DNA of 64,000 nucleotides from NCBI RefSeq assembly GCF_902497745.1, contig NZ_CABVHJ010000015.1:1-64000 (forward strand), written 5' to 3'. Below, in pieces: positions 16,430-25,165 of the stretch; the stretch's first letter is position 1; each line of letters starts with the position of its first letter. The notes beneath the pieces were generated by a model that made no database searches, had not been told where the DNA came from, and saw only the letters and a program-made list of their open reading frames with translations. The stretch is from Pseudomonas fluorescens. Lineage in GTDB: Bacteria; Pseudomonadota; Gammaproteobacteria; Pseudomonadales; Pseudomonadaceae. The translations under genes and the position numbers were made by a program.

Positions 16430-17317
16430 ATGCAATACGCGTTTCCGCTGCTGGCGATTTTTATCTGGGCTGGCAATACCGTGATCAACAAACTGGCGGT
16501 CGGGGCGATTTTCCCCGCCGAGATCGGTTTCTACCGCTGGCTGCTCGCCGGTTTGCTGTTCACCCCGTTCATGCTCAAAGCGGTGATCGCGCACTGGCCG
16601 CAGATCCGTCCGAACCTGGGCAGGATTTTCATCCTCGGCGTACTCGGCATGGCGGTTTATCAAAGCCTCGCCTACTTCGCCGCGACCCTGACTACCGCGA
16701 CCAACATGGGCATCATCCTGTCGCTGATGCCGTTGATGTCGCTGGCCATGGCGATCATCAGCCTTGGGCAGCGTCTGACCGCCGGCGCGCTGGTCGGTGC
16801 CGTGTTGTCGTTTGCCGGTGTGCTGGTGGTGGTGTCGTCGGGCAGCCTCGGCGCGTTGCTGCAACACGGCGTGAACATGGGTGATGCGATGATGCTGATC
16901 GCGACCCTGGCCTATGCGATCTACAGCACGCTGCTGAAAAAATGGCAGCTGCGCCTGCCGCCGCTGGTGTTGCTGTATTTGCAGGTGCTGGTGGCGATTG
17001 TCGTGCTGTTTCCGCTGTATGCGGCTTCGCCGAAGACCGGTTTGACTCTGCAGAACATTCCGCTGGTGCTGTATGCGTGTCTGTTGGCTTCGATGCTCGC
17101 GCCGCTGGCGTGGATGCAGGCTGTGCAGCGCCTGGGGCCGAGCCGCACGACGTTGTTCTTCAACTTGCTGCCGTTGATTACCGCGCTGATTGCAGCGGTG
17201 GTGTTGAAGGAACAGTTGGCGATGTATCACCTGCTGGGTGGATTGCTGACCTTGGGTGGGGTGATTCTGTCCGAGCGTTGGACCACCGTGTTGGGTCGCA
17301 AATTAAGCGTCGCCTGA
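16430..17317 (+). CDS. EamA-family (DMT) transporter
   Basis: 295 residues with ten predicted hydrophobic helices in two EamA halves, starting MQYAFPLLAIFIWAGNTVIN. The second half ends TLGGVILSERW. Such drug/metabolite transporters often export amino acids or toxic metabolites. The divergent AraC regulator probably controls it; the cargo is unknown. Confidence 0.9.
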   Translation: MQYAFPLLAIFIWAGNTVINKLAVGAIFPAEIGFYRWLLAGLLFTPFMLKAVIAHWPQIRPNLGRIFILGVLGMAVYQSLAYFAATLTTATNMGIILSLMPLMSLAMAIISLGQRLTAGALVGAVLSFAGVLVVVSSGSLGALLQHGVNMGDAMMLIATLAYAIYSTLLKKWQLRLPPLVLLYLQVLVAIVVLFPLYAASPKTGLTLQNIPLVLYACLLASMLAPLAWMQAVQRLGPSRTTLFFNLLPLITALIAAVVLKEQLAMYHLLGGLLTLGGVILSERWTTVLGRKLSVA

Positions 17318-17323
17318 TCCGGC

Positions 17324-17411
17324 CTCTTCGCGAGCAAGCTCGCTCCCACAGGTGTCCGCATTCCTTCTGTTGGAATGCATTCGAATGTGGGAGCGAGCCT
17401 GCTCGCGAAGA
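17324..17411. repeat. Paired REP element, GCGAA-outward type
   Basis: CTTCGCGAGCAAGCTCGCTC-CCACA and TGTGGGAGCGAGCCTGCTCG-CGAAG flank about 35 bases. The spacer TTCCTTCTGTTGGAATGCAT contains a short extra palindrome. Located between the convergent EamA and lipase genes. Confidence 0.9.
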
Positions 17412-17431
17412 ACGATGACGCGGTCTCAGGG

Positions 17432-18310
17432 CTAAACCCCGGCAGCCTCAAGCCGCGCCGCATGCTCGACAAACAGCCGCACCGGATCCGCACCTTTGCC
17501 GACCAGCCCCAGCGACTGATTGACGATGTCGAAGTGATCCATCGGATAGTCATCACCAATCACCGTGCCCAGATGCGAGCTATACCGCCCGACCATCCCG
17601 TCGCACTGCCCCGGCTCCCGGACAAAGGTTTTCGCAAACAAACGGCAGCTGCGATTGGTCCCATCGAACAGATTGCCGCCACGATCGGTCTTGCCCGGCT
17701 GCAAAGTCCCCGACCATGAGTAATAACGTACGCCGTTGACCTCTTCGGGCCCGTGCCCGCCCCACGTCTCGGGCAAGCCCTGTGGATAACGCTGATTGAA
17801 CAGCGCCACGCCCTCAGTGGTCAGCGATTGATGCGAGGCGTGGATATCCACCGGTAATTTCGGCCCGCGATAACCGGTCTCCAAAACAGCCATCAACCAC
17901 CCGATAAACCGTAGCAACGCCTCAAGCAGCCGCCCCTTGGCGCTGTCGGCCGGATAATTTTTTTCCAGATAATCGGCCAGCTCCGAGCCATGATTCGGTC
18001 CGGCCACCGACGTGACGGACGCCACCAGATCCGGCCGTTTCGCCGCCGCATAGCGTGCCGTCAGCGAGCCCTGACTGTGGCCGAACAGGTTGACCTTTTG
18101 CGCCCCGGTCTCGCGCAATATCTCATCGATGCGCGCGAGCAACTGCTCGCCGCGCACCTCAGTCGAGTTGAGCGGCGATACCTGCACGGCAATCACCGTC
18201 GCACCACCACGGCGCAATGCCTTGATGATGCCGTACCAGTATGGATAGAGAACCAGCCGGATAAACCCGAGCATGCCCGGCACCAGCACCAGTGGATAAC
18301 GCGTCGACAT
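17432..18310 (-). CDS. Triacylglycerol lipase, Proteus-type family I.1
   Basis: 292-residue alpha/beta hydrolase. The nucleophile elbow is GHSQG with Ser79, followed by RYAAAKRPDLVASVTSVAGP and NHGSE, the pattern of true lipases of subfamily I.1. The start at 18310 (MSTRYPLVLVPGMLGF) matches Proteus-type lipases, which have no signal peptide and no dedicated foldase. No lif gene is next to it. An in-frame upstream extension is not supported. It hydrolyses ester bonds of acylglycerols, presumably after leaving the cell by a non-Sec route. Confidence 0.88.
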   Translation of the reverse strand: MSTRYPLVLVPGMLGFIRLVLYPYWYGIIKALRRGGATVIAVQVSPLNSTEVRGEQLLARIDEILRETGAQKVNLFGHSQGSLTARYAAAKRPDLVASVTSVAGPNHGSELADYLEKNYPADSAKGRLLEALLRFIGWLMAVLETGYRGPKLPVDIHASHQSLTTEGVALFNQRYPQGLPETWGGHGPEEVNGVRYYSWSGTLQPGKTDRGGNLFDGTNRSCRLFAKTFVREPGQCDGMVGRYSSHLGTVIGDDYPMDHFDIVNQSLGLVGKGADPVRLFVEHAARLEAAGV

Positions 18311-18401
18311 GGGCAAACATCCTTGTGGTCGGTGAGTGGATGCAAGGCGTGCAAAACGCCCGCCAAGCATCCTCCCTGATGATGACAACTCAACCACCAG
18401 C

Positions 18402-18707
18402 CTACTTCAGGCCCACCACCCCCGCCACAATTAGCCCGACCGAAACCAGTTTGACCAGCGTCAAGCTTTCGCCGAGCAGGGCGAAACCGAGGAACACCGT
18501 GCCCAGTGAGCCAATCGCCGTCCAGATCGGGTACGCAATGCTTACCGGCAACTCACGCATTGCCAGCGTGAGAAAGTAGATGCCGCCGACCGCCGCAATC
18601 ACCGTGATCAACGACGGCCAGAGCCGGGTGAAGCCTTCGGCGTACTTCATGCCCATGGCGAAGGTCACTTCAAATCCGGCGGCGATCAGCAAGAACAGCC
18701 AACCCAC
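18402..18707 (-). CDS. Small multidrug resistance (SMR) family protein
   Basis: 101 residues with four hydrophobic helices, starting MGWLFLLIAAGFEVTFAMGM. The membrane Glu in AAGFEV is the conserved proton/substrate glutamate of SMR proteins. The segment AYPIWTAIGSLGTVFLG resembles SugE/Gdx guanidinium exporters more than EmrE. Its start is immediately after the azoreductase stop, so the two are probably co-transcribed. Guanidinium export is inferred only. Confidence 0.88.
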   Translation of the reverse strand: MGWLFLLIAAGFEVTFAMGMKYAEGFTRLWPSLITVIAAVGGIYFLTLAMRELPVSIAYPIWTAIGSLGTVFLGFALLGESLTLVKLVSVGLIVAGVVGLK

Positions 18708-19346
18708 CTAGAACACCCGGGCGAGGTCGAGCAAACGCTGCTCGGCCTCGGCCACCGACACCGCGAAGGTGCGCTCTGCGGATTCTTCGCCCTCGGCGGC
18801 GACCACGGTGACGTCGTTGATGCCGATGAACCCCAGCGCCGTGCGCAACCATGGATCGGCGTGGTTCAACGCTTCCAGCTCGCCACCCGGGCCAAAGCCG
18901 AAACCGCCGCGACTGGTGACGATCAGCGCCTTTTTGCCCTGCAACAGCGGGGTGTATTGAGCGACGCCATTGTCCAGCGTGTGATCGAAGGTCAGGCCCA
19001 GGCGCACGATCTGATCGACCCAGGCCTTGAGGCCGCTGGGCACACTGAAGTTGTACATCGGCGTGGAAATCAGCAGCAGCTCGTGGTCGAACAACTCGCT
19101 GACCAGTTGATCGCTCAGGGCCAGATCGGCCTGCATCGACAATGGACGTGCTTCAGGCTGTGGATAAAACGCGGCGGCGACAAAGGCTTCGTTGACCGCC
19201 GGAATCAGTGCCCGCCCGACCTCGCGGCGAGTCACTTGCGCCTGCGGATGACGCACCTGCCAGGCACTGAGAAAATGTTCCGCCAAGCGCCGCGAGTGAG
19301 AACGGTCACCACGGGGGCTGGCATGGATCGCAAGAATTTTGCTCAT
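18708..19346 (-). CDS. azoR: FMN-dependent NADH-azoreductase
   Basis: 212-residue flavodoxin-fold quinone/azo reductase. It opens MSKILAIHASPRGDRSHSR, with the FMN-phosphate loop SPRGDRSHS, and has the later MYNFSVPSGLKAWVDQI and TSRGGFGFGPGG segments typical of AzoR. The start at 19346 follows AAGGAGTTTC. It abuts the SMR gene and is divergent from a LysR regulator. Confidence 0.93.
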   Translation of the reverse strand: MSKILAIHASPRGDRSHSRRLAEHFLSAWQVRHPQAQVTRREVGRALIPAVNEAFVAAAFYPQPEARPLSMQADLALSDQLVSELFDHELLLISTPMYNFSVPSGLKAWVDQIVRLGLTFDHTLDNGVAQYTPLLQGKKALIVTSRGGFGFGPGGELEALNHADPWLRTALGFIGINDVTVVAAEGEESAERTFAVSVAEAEQRLLDLARVF

Positions 19347-19466
19347 CTGAAACTCCTTGAGACTAGACTTGAGCTGCTGTGTCACTGCAGATTGCAGGCG
19401 GCACACCGTGGCCTCAAATGAGCAAAAGTCAGTCGGGATGAATTGATTTCATCCATGGAGTTTTCA

Positions 19467-20402
19467 ATGTTTGCCTCGCTGCCCCTGACCGCCCTGCGCG
19501 CCTTCGAATCCGCTTCACGCTTGCTCAGTTTCAAGGCTGCCGCCGAAGAACTGTCAGTCACGCCCACGGCGATTTCGCACCAGATTCGTTCGCTGGAGGA
19601 CTGGCTCGGCGTCGCGTTGTTCGAGCGCCTGCCGCGCCAGGTACGTCTGACCGAGGGCGGCGAGCGCTTGTTTCGCAGTCTGCATGGCGCGCTGCTGGAA
19701 GTGGCGCAAAGCGTCGACACCCTGCGCCCGCAGCGCAACGCCAGCACGCTGACGCTATCGACCACCGCCGCATTCGCAGCACTGTGGCTGGTGCCGCGCC
19801 TCGGGCGTTTTTATGCGCAGCATCCAAACATCAACGTGCGCCTCGATACCCATTGCGAAGTCATCGATCTGCATCAGGACGCCAGCGTCGATCTGGTTTT
19901 GCGCTACAGCCTCGACGACTACCCGAACCTCTATGGCCTGTGCCTGTTCGATGAATCATTTGGTGTTTACGGTTCGCCCGAGCAAGTGGCGCTGGCCGCG
20001 CGGCGCACGCCGACGCTGATCAGCGTGCGCTGGCACAACTCCAAGCTGTATGCCCATGGCTGGGAAGCGTGGAGCGCCAAGGCCGAGGAAAACTGGCTGA
20101 ACCAGCAACCGGCCATCCGCGAATACGATGAAGAGCATTACGCCCTGCGAGCCGCGATCGCCGGGCAAGGGCTGGTGCTGGCGAGCAATATTCTGGTGTC
20201 GGAGAGTGTCGCCAGCGGTTTGCTGGTGCCATACAAGGGTGAGGTTCAAGTCGATGGCGCCGGCTACAGCGCTTTGTGTGTGCCGGGGCGCGAACGGCAT
20301 CCACCGGTGCGGGCGTTTTTTGCCTGGTTGCGGGGGGAGGCAGTTTTGTCCGGGCTGGTGCCAGGATCGCAGCCTTCGGCAGCTCCTGCAGGGGTTGCGT
20401 AA
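19467..20402 (+). CDS. LysR-family transcriptional regulator
   Basis: 311 residues. The N-terminal helix-turn-helix SFKAAAEELSVTPTAISHQIRSLE is followed by the LysR sensor domain, of the GcvA-like subgroup. The ATG at 19467 is chosen because GGAG lies six bases upstream; ATG 19455 is an alternative. Divergent from azoR, so a likely regulator of the azoR-SMR pair. The last residues GSQPSAAPAGVA are encoded by a REP half-site (20363-20396), which suggests the original C terminus was replaced when the repeat arrived. Confidence 0.9.
   Translation: MFASLPLTALRAFESASRLLSFKAAAEELSVTPTAISHQIRSLEDWLGVALFERLPRQVRLTEGGERLFRSLHGALLEVAQSVDTLRPQRNASTLTLSTTAAFAALWLVPRLGRFYAQHPNINVRLDTHCEVIDLHQDASVDLVLRYSLDDYPNLYGLCLFDESFGVYGSPEQVALAARRTPTLISVRWHNSKLYAHGWEAWSAKAEENWLNQQPAIREYDEEHYALRAAIAGQGLVLASNILVSESVASGLLVPYKGEVQVDGAGYSALCVPGRERHPPVRAFFAWLRGEAVLSGLVPGSQPSAAPAGVA
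20363..20396. repeat. Single REP half-site (second family) in a coding end
   Basis: GATCGCAGCCTTCGGCAGCT-CCTGCAGG is the same sequence as the halves of the inverted pair at 21065-21138. Here it encodes the final residues of the LysR protein. Confidence 0.8.
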
Positions 20403-20500
20403 ACCGATAAAACTTTTTGCAACGCTCATGACTCACAGCTTAGGTAGCGACCGCGTCCGCAGAACGTGGCGCCCATCGGATTAGCCTCCAGGAGATCGAA

Positions 20501-21034
20501 ATGAGCGACGACCTGCATCTGTCAGATGTTCAAACCTTGCGCGACCGTGCGCGCCAACACGTCGAAAACGGCGCCGTCACCGAGGGCTACAGCGCCGACC
20601 GTGATGAGGTGCTGCGCTTGCTCAATGAATCGCTGGCCACTGAATTGGTCTGCGTGTTGCGTTACAAACGCCACTACTTCATGGCCAATGGCGTGAAAGC
20701 CCATGTGGCCGCGGAGGAATTTCTCGAACACGCCACCCAGGAAGCCCAGCACGCCGACCGCCTGGCCGAGCGCATTGTGCAATTGGGTGGCGAACCTGAG
20801 TTCAACCCCGACCTGCTGTCGAAGATGTCCCACGCGCAATACGTGGCCGGCAACACCCTCAAAGAGATGGTCTACGAAGACCTCGTTGCCGAGCGCATCG
20901 CCATCGACAGCTACCGGGAAATCATCCAGTACATCGGCGAGAAAGACCCGACTACGCGGCGTATCTTCGAAGATATTCTGGCGCAGGAAGAAGAGCATGC
21001 CGATGACATGGCTGACATCCTGAACGACCTCTAA
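20501..21034 (+). CDS. Ferritin-like (bacterioferritin-family) protein
   Basis: 177-residue four-helix diiron protein. Carboxylate/histidine ligands are seen in order: NESLATELVCVLRYKRH, EEFLEHATQEAQHADRLAE, YEDLVAERIAIDSYREII and LAQEEEHADDM. These fit the ExxH and E/ExxH sets of a ferroxidase centre. It lacks the Met of the bacterioferritin haem site at an obvious position, so it is probably a DPS/ferritin-like protein for iron storage or peroxide protection. The start at 20501 follows AGGAGATCGAA. Confidence 0.88.
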   Translation: MSDDLHLSDVQTLRDRARQHVENGAVTEGYSADRDEVLRLLNESLATELVCVLRYKRHYFMANGVKAHVAAEEFLEHATQEAQHADRLAERIVQLGGEPEFNPDLLSKMSHAQYVAGNTLKEMVYEDLVAERIAIDSYREIIQYIGEKDPTTRRIFEDILAQEEEHADDMADILNDL

Positions 21035-21064
21035 AACATTAAAGCGGGCCGCAACAGAAGCAAA

Positions 21065-21138
21065 AAGATCGCAGCCTTCGGCAGCTCCTACATGGAAATG
21101 CATTCCAAGGTAGGAGCTGCCGAAGGCTGCGATCTTTT
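21065..21138. repeat. Inverted REP pair, GATCGCAGCCTTCGGCAG family
   Basis: AGATCGCAGCCTTCGGCAGC-TCCTACATGG and its inverse CCAAGGTAGGAGCTGCCGAA-GGCTGCGATCTTTT form a near-perfect stem of about 27 pairs with a short AT-rich loop, followed by TTTT. Lying between convergent genes, it would serve as a bidirectional terminator. Confidence 0.85.
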
Positions 21139-21148
21139 GATCTGGCTC

Positions 21149-23224
21149 TTATTTAGTGGGTTTTACGGTGACAGGCGCCTTGCCCGCCTTCATCTGCTCC
21201 AGCAACGGCGCACACTGGTTCGGCTCACCACCACTCGGCGCCACCAGCGCCAACAGCCCCGCCGCCGGCGCCGCGATCACACCCAACGCAACCATCCCCG
21301 CCCCACGCAACATCAGCGGCACAGCCTTCACACCCGCGTCCGGCTTGATGAACTTGCCACGCACATACAGCGGCGAGCGCAAGGAAATCAAACGCCAGCC
21401 CTTGGATTCCGGCGTCACGGTCAGGTCAAGCTGCTCAGTGGCCATGTTCGCCGTGCCGTCGATGTAGATGATCGCGTTCTCGGTATCGAAGACAAACAGC
21501 TGTGTGGTGGCCAGACCGCTCTTGATGTCGAAGTCCGCCGCCGCGCAGTTGATCTTCACTTCCTTGTCGCCAAAGATCTTGCCGACCACGTAGTTACCGA
21601 CGTTGAGCCCGGCCAGTTCCATCAGCTCACGGCTGATCGCACCGTCGTTGATCAGCATCTTCAATTTGCCATTAGCACCGCCCAGCAGCTTGGCCACCGA
21701 GTTGCCGCGCCCAGTGATATCGGCGTCGCCATTGAGCTCACCGAAACTGGTCTTCATCGGTTCAAAGGTCGGGAACAGCTCTTTGAGTTTGAAGCGGCGT
21801 GCGGTCAGTTTCGCCCGGCCTTCCAGCGGTTCGGTGCGGCCGTTGAGGCGAATTTGTGCATCGAGATTGCCGCCAGCGACGCCGAAGCGCAGCGGCTCCA
21901 GGCTTAGTTCGCCGTCGTTGAGTTTCAGGTGGGTATAGAGGTCGTTGAACGGCAGTTTCTCGCTGTGGACGATGCGTTTGCCGGTGAACTCGACGTCGGC
22001 GTCCATCGCGCGCCAGCGATCAGTCTTGAACTCTTCGACCGGCAGCACTTTATCCGCTGGCTGTTTGCTTTCGCCGCCGCGGGCCTTTTGCTTGTCATTG
22101 GAGTCGGCGCCGATCAGCGGTGCGAGGTCAGCGAACAACAGTTGATTGGAGAGCAACGCGCCGCTGAGTTTCGGCCGTGGCTGGCTGGCCACGTAGGTCA
22201 GGTCGCCATGAATATCACTGCTGCCGATCTTGCCGTTGAACTGCTCGTAGGTGAATTTCGCGCCCGCCTCGTCATGCAATTTGGCGATCAAGTGACCGTC
22301 AGTGGAATACGGCGGGGTGTCCGGCAGAGTCACGCCAGTCAGCGGATAAAGATTGCCGAGGCTGGCGCCGGCCAGTTTCAGGCGCAGATCGAGGGCGCCG
22401 AGGTTGAGCGGATCGGTCAGCGTACCGGCCAGCTCGATGCTGGTATCGCCGATCTTCGCCTGGGCCTGCAACGGGAAGGGTTTGCTTGCGTCCTGCAGGG
22501 CAAGCAGCCCGCCGATCTTGCCTTGGCCGGTGAGGTTCTGGCCGTGGTATTGACCTTTGACCTTCAAGGCAAACGCATAATCCTGCGGGGCGCCGCCCTT
22601 GTCCTGCGCGGTTTTCGCCGCTTTGGCACCGACGATATCGCTGTACGGAATGGGCTTGCCCAGCGGATCGATCAGCACATCAAGCTTGGTCTTCAGGGTC
22701 TGATCGTCGAGGGTGACGTGGCCCTTGTCGAAACCGATGGCGCCAATATCAACCACCCAATTCGACGGCTCCGCATTCGGATCTTTTGGATCGAACTTGA
22801 ACGTCCAGTTGGCGCGGCCGTCGGCCAGACGCTGCAACTCGGCGTTGGGTTCGGTCAGATCGATGCGCGGAATCACCACCCGTTGCGCCAACAACGCCAG
22901 CGGCGAGATGCGCAGTTCGACGCGCTTGAGCGTGACCATCTGCGGTTGCTTCGACCAGTCCGGGTTGCCCAGGCTCAAATCCTCAGCAACCACGTGCGGC
23001 CACGGCACCCACGCCCGCCAGCCGCCCTCGTCCGGCTCACGCTGCCAGATCACCGCGAGGTTGCCGTTGATGGCAAACGGTCGGTGCAGTTCTTCCGAGA
23101 CTTTGGCGTTGAGCGGCGGTTTGATCCGGTTCCAGTCGAAGAACACGATGATCAATACCAGCACGGCCAGTAGCAGCACGAGGATGGCGAAGGTCCAGCT
23201 GAAGATTTTTCCAGTGCGCGTCAT
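21149..23224 (-). CDS. AsmA family protein
   Basis: 691 residues. A single N-terminal membrane helix (about residues 8-28, FSWTFAILVLLLAVLVLIIV) anchors a long beta-rich periplasmic region. The AsmA C-terminal domain contains the late segment LAGLNVGNYVVGKIFGDKEVKINC. AsmA proteins are bridge-like and are thought to move phospholipids or tune outer-membrane assembly. The start at 23224 is the first ATG; upstream TTG is unlikely. The long opposite-strand frame is a shadow. Confidence 0.9.
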   Translation of the reverse strand: MTRTGKIFSWTFAILVLLLAVLVLIIVFFDWNRIKPPLNAKVSEELHRPFAINGNLAVIWQREPDEGGWRAWVPWPHVVAEDLSLGNPDWSKQPQMVTLKRVELRISPLALLAQRVVIPRIDLTEPNAELQRLADGRANWTFKFDPKDPNAEPSNWVVDIGAIGFDKGHVTLDDQTLKTKLDVLIDPLGKPIPYSDIVGAKAAKTAQDKGGAPQDYAFALKVKGQYHGQNLTGQGKIGGLLALQDASKPFPLQAQAKIGDTSIELAGTLTDPLNLGALDLRLKLAGASLGNLYPLTGVTLPDTPPYSTDGHLIAKLHDEAGAKFTYEQFNGKIGSSDIHGDLTYVASQPRPKLSGALLSNQLLFADLAPLIGADSNDKQKARGGESKQPADKVLPVEEFKTDRWRAMDADVEFTGKRIVHSEKLPFNDLYTHLKLNDGELSLEPLRFGVAGGNLDAQIRLNGRTEPLEGRAKLTARRFKLKELFPTFEPMKTSFGELNGDADITGRGNSVAKLLGGANGKLKMLINDGAISRELMELAGLNVGNYVVGKIFGDKEVKINCAAADFDIKSGLATTQLFVFDTENAIIYIDGTANMATEQLDLTVTPESKGWRLISLRSPLYVRGKFIKPDAGVKAVPLMLRGAGMVALGVIAAPAAGLLALVAPSGGEPNQCAPLLEQMKAGKAPVTVKPTK

Positions 23225-23609
23225 GCACAAAGCTCCTGATCACGACCGCACGCAAAGACTGCGGCGTACGGCTGAAACGGCGGGCCAAAGCGGCCCTCAT
23301 GAAATCTACGACTGGCAAACCAGCCGCAGGTTTAATCGAAAGGTCGATTAAGGCGCGAAAAGTCGCGCGAAATCTGACCGATCAGTCGAACAGTGTTACC
23401 GCGACCCGCACTTTTGCGAGGCGCGAGTGAGTCGGAAATACCCACCCCGGTGCAAAACCGTCGCCCGCAAAGCCGCGATCTAGAGCCTCCCGGCAGAACA
23501 ATCAATTCTGTTGATTATTACCATTGCGTTTATGAACTTTTATATCGACTTATCGAGAGTAGCATTGCCCTCGTACTCACTTTATCGCCCTCCCAAGGAG
23601 CAACCCATC
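23225..23609. other. Intergenic region between asmA-like and repeat-protein genes
   Basis: 385 bases without a supported gene. It separates divergent genes and must carry both promoters. AT-rich stretches near 23505-23560 (TCTGTTGATTATTACCATTG) are candidate promoter sequence for the repeat protein, but no clear -35/-10 pair was found. Confidence 0.5.
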
Positions 23610-24077
23610 ATGAAACGCCAATTACTGCTCAGCCTTACCCTGTCGATGCTAGCCAGCACTGCTTTCGCCCTGCCCGCTGCCGACCAAGCTACTCCGCAAG
23701 TGAAATCCAGCCACTCGGTGTTCAGCCAGACCGTAGCCGCTGATGGTTCCGACCGTACACCACAAGGCCAGACCCTCGCTGAAGGCGGCCGTGATCGCCT
23801 GGAAGAGAAAGGCCTGGTTCAGGACGGCTACGACAAGACTCCACAAGGTCAGGCTCTGGCTTCCGACGGTAGCGAGCGCACTCCACAAGGCCAGACCCTG
23901 GCATCTGACGGCACCGAACGCACTCCACAAGGCCAGACTCTGGCATCTGACGGTACCGAGCGCACCCCACAAGGCCAGACTCTGGCTGACGACGGCTTCG
24001 ACAAGACTCCACTGGGTCAAGCACTCGCCGAAGGTGGTGGTGACCGTGTGATCGAACGCAACAGCAAATTGAGCTAA
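23610..24077 (+). CDS. Secreted 14-residue-repeat protein
   Basis: 155 residues, no named family. Signal peptide is at residues 1-20 (KRQLLLSLTLSMLASTAFA), then hydrophilic sequence with six units of (D/E)(R/K)TPxGQ(T/A)LA(S/E/D)xG. Three successive units (ERTPQGQTLASDGT) are nearly identical in protein and DNA, a 42-base tandem repeat around 23875-23990. The repeat length is likely to vary between strains. The start at 23610 follows AAGGAG. A terminator hairpin follows. Exported to the periplasm or beyond; function unknown. Confidence 0.8.
   Translation: MKRQLLLSLTLSMLASTAFALPAADQATPQVKSSHSVFSQTVAADGSDRTPQGQTLAEGGRDRLEEKGLVQDGYDKTPQGQALASDGSERTPQGQTLASDGTERTPQGQTLASDGTERTPQGQTLADDGFDKTPLGQALAEGGGDRVIERNSKLS
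23872..23990. repeat. 42-bp tandem coding repeat
   Basis: Near-identical units of CGCACTCCACAAGGCCAGAC-TCTGGCATCTGACGG-type sequence lie head to tail inside the repeat-protein gene; more diverged units flank them on both sides. There are no spacers, so it is not a CRISPR array. Confidence 0.8.
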
Positions 24078-24099
24078 GCCCATGGCGGCCTCGAAAAAA

Positions 24100-24125
24100 A
24101 GCCCAATCCCCGGATTGGGCTTTTG
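24100..24125 (+). terminator. Rho-independent terminator after the repeat-protein gene
   Basis: AGCCCAATCC / GGATTGGGCT stem with a two-base loop, preceded by an A-run and followed by TTTT. It could work in either direction. Confidence 0.85.
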
Positions 24126-24231
24126 ACTTTTCTGGCCCGATTAATCTTTCGCTGCATGCCCTCCCGTTCGACGCCGACAAAGCCGATTTGCTAGAGTGCG
24201 GCGCTTGTCCTGCCAAAGAACACACCCTGCG

Positions 24232-24864
24232 ATGCTGCCCCGCGCCGAACAGAAACAACAGACCCGCAACGCCTTGATGGACGCTGCCCGCCACCTCATG
24301 GAAAGCGGCCGAGGATTCGGCAGCCTGAGCCTGCGCGAAGTGACGAAAACTGCCGGGATTGTGCCCACCGGTTTCTACCGGCATTTTGCCGATATGGACG
24401 AGCTGGGCCTGGTGCTGGTCAGCGAAGTCGGCCAGACCTTCCGTGAAACCATTCGCCTGGTACGGCACAACGAATTCGTCATGGGCGGCATTATTGATGC
24501 CTCGGTGCGGATCTTTCTTGACGTGGTCAGCGCCAATCGCTCGCAATTCCTGTTTCTCGCCCGTGAGCAGTACGGCGGTTCGCTGCCGGTGCGCCAGGCG
24601 ATCGGCCGGCTGCGCGAGAACATCAGCTCCGACCTCGCTGCCGACCTGACGATGATGCCCAAGCTTCAGCATCTGGACGCCGATGGCCTGAGCGTAATGG
24701 CCGACCTGATCGTCAAATCGGTGTTTGCCACCCTTCCCGACATCATCGACCCGCCCGCTGAAGCGCTGCCGGAGCATCTGACGCCACAGGCGAAGATCAC
24801 CCAGCAACTGCGCTTCATCTTTATCGGGCTCAAGCATTGGCAAGGTCTGGGCAGTACCGAGTAA
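24232..24864 (+). CDS. TetR-family regulator, FabR/DesT-like
   Basis: 210 residues. The N-terminal TetR helix-turn-helix reads FGSLSLREVTKTAGIVPTGF followed by YRHFADMDELG, the wording of the FabR/DesT group that senses acyl-CoA and controls unsaturated fatty-acid synthesis. The start at 24232 (MLPRAEQKQQTR) is preferred over an in-frame upstream TTG/ATG set. No desaturase gene is adjacent, so its targets would be elsewhere. Confidence 0.85.
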   Translation: MLPRAEQKQQTRNALMDAARHLMESGRGFGSLSLREVTKTAGIVPTGFYRHFADMDELGLVLVSEVGQTFRETIRLVRHNEFVMGGIIDASVRIFLDVVSANRSQFLFLAREQYGGSLPVRQAIGRLRENISSDLAADLTMMPKLQHLDADGLSVMADLIVKSVFATLPDIIDPPAEALPEHLTPQAKITQQLRFIFIGLKHWQGLGSTE

Positions 24865-24897
24865 CTCCCCTCTATCACTGACACACCATATCCCCCC

Positions 24898-24986
24898 TGT
24901 GGGAGCGAGCCTGCTCGCGAAAGCGTTGTATCAGCCAACATCTATATTGCTGACCCACCGCTTTCGCGAGCAGGCTCGCTCCCACA
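24898..24986. repeat. Paired REP element, GTGGGAG-outward type
   Basis: TGTGGGAGCGAGCCTGCTCG-CGAAAGCG and its inverse CGCTTTCGCGAGCAGGCTCG-CTCCCACA surround about 30 bases. Lies between the TetR gene and ureE; the reading frame running from it into ureE is not a real N-terminal extension. Confidence 0.9.
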
Positions 24987-25165
24987 AGGGTCATGCGTCA
25001 CGGCCTCCATTTGGTGCATTAAAAAATCTTCACGCACCAAAACACTTCACAATCCCGCAACATCTTGAAACATCCGCTACGCTCCGACAGGGATTTCCTA
25101 CATCTCGTCCGATTGGCAAGCCCCTTGCTCTAGACCAATCATTGTCCATAGCTGGAAGTTTTCCG

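Noticed and set aside
21929..23173. 414-codon frame opposite the AsmA-like gene
   Set aside because: Shadow frame; no recognisable motif and AsmA hallmarks are on the other strand.
23872..23990. Possible CRISPR-like repeat array
   Set aside because: Units are adjacent without spacers and stay in frame as protein repeats.
24899..25165. N-terminal extension of UreE
   Set aside because: It would translate a REP pair (GASLLAK...SRAGSLP); the family start is at 25166. The same reasoning applies to extensions before urtE.
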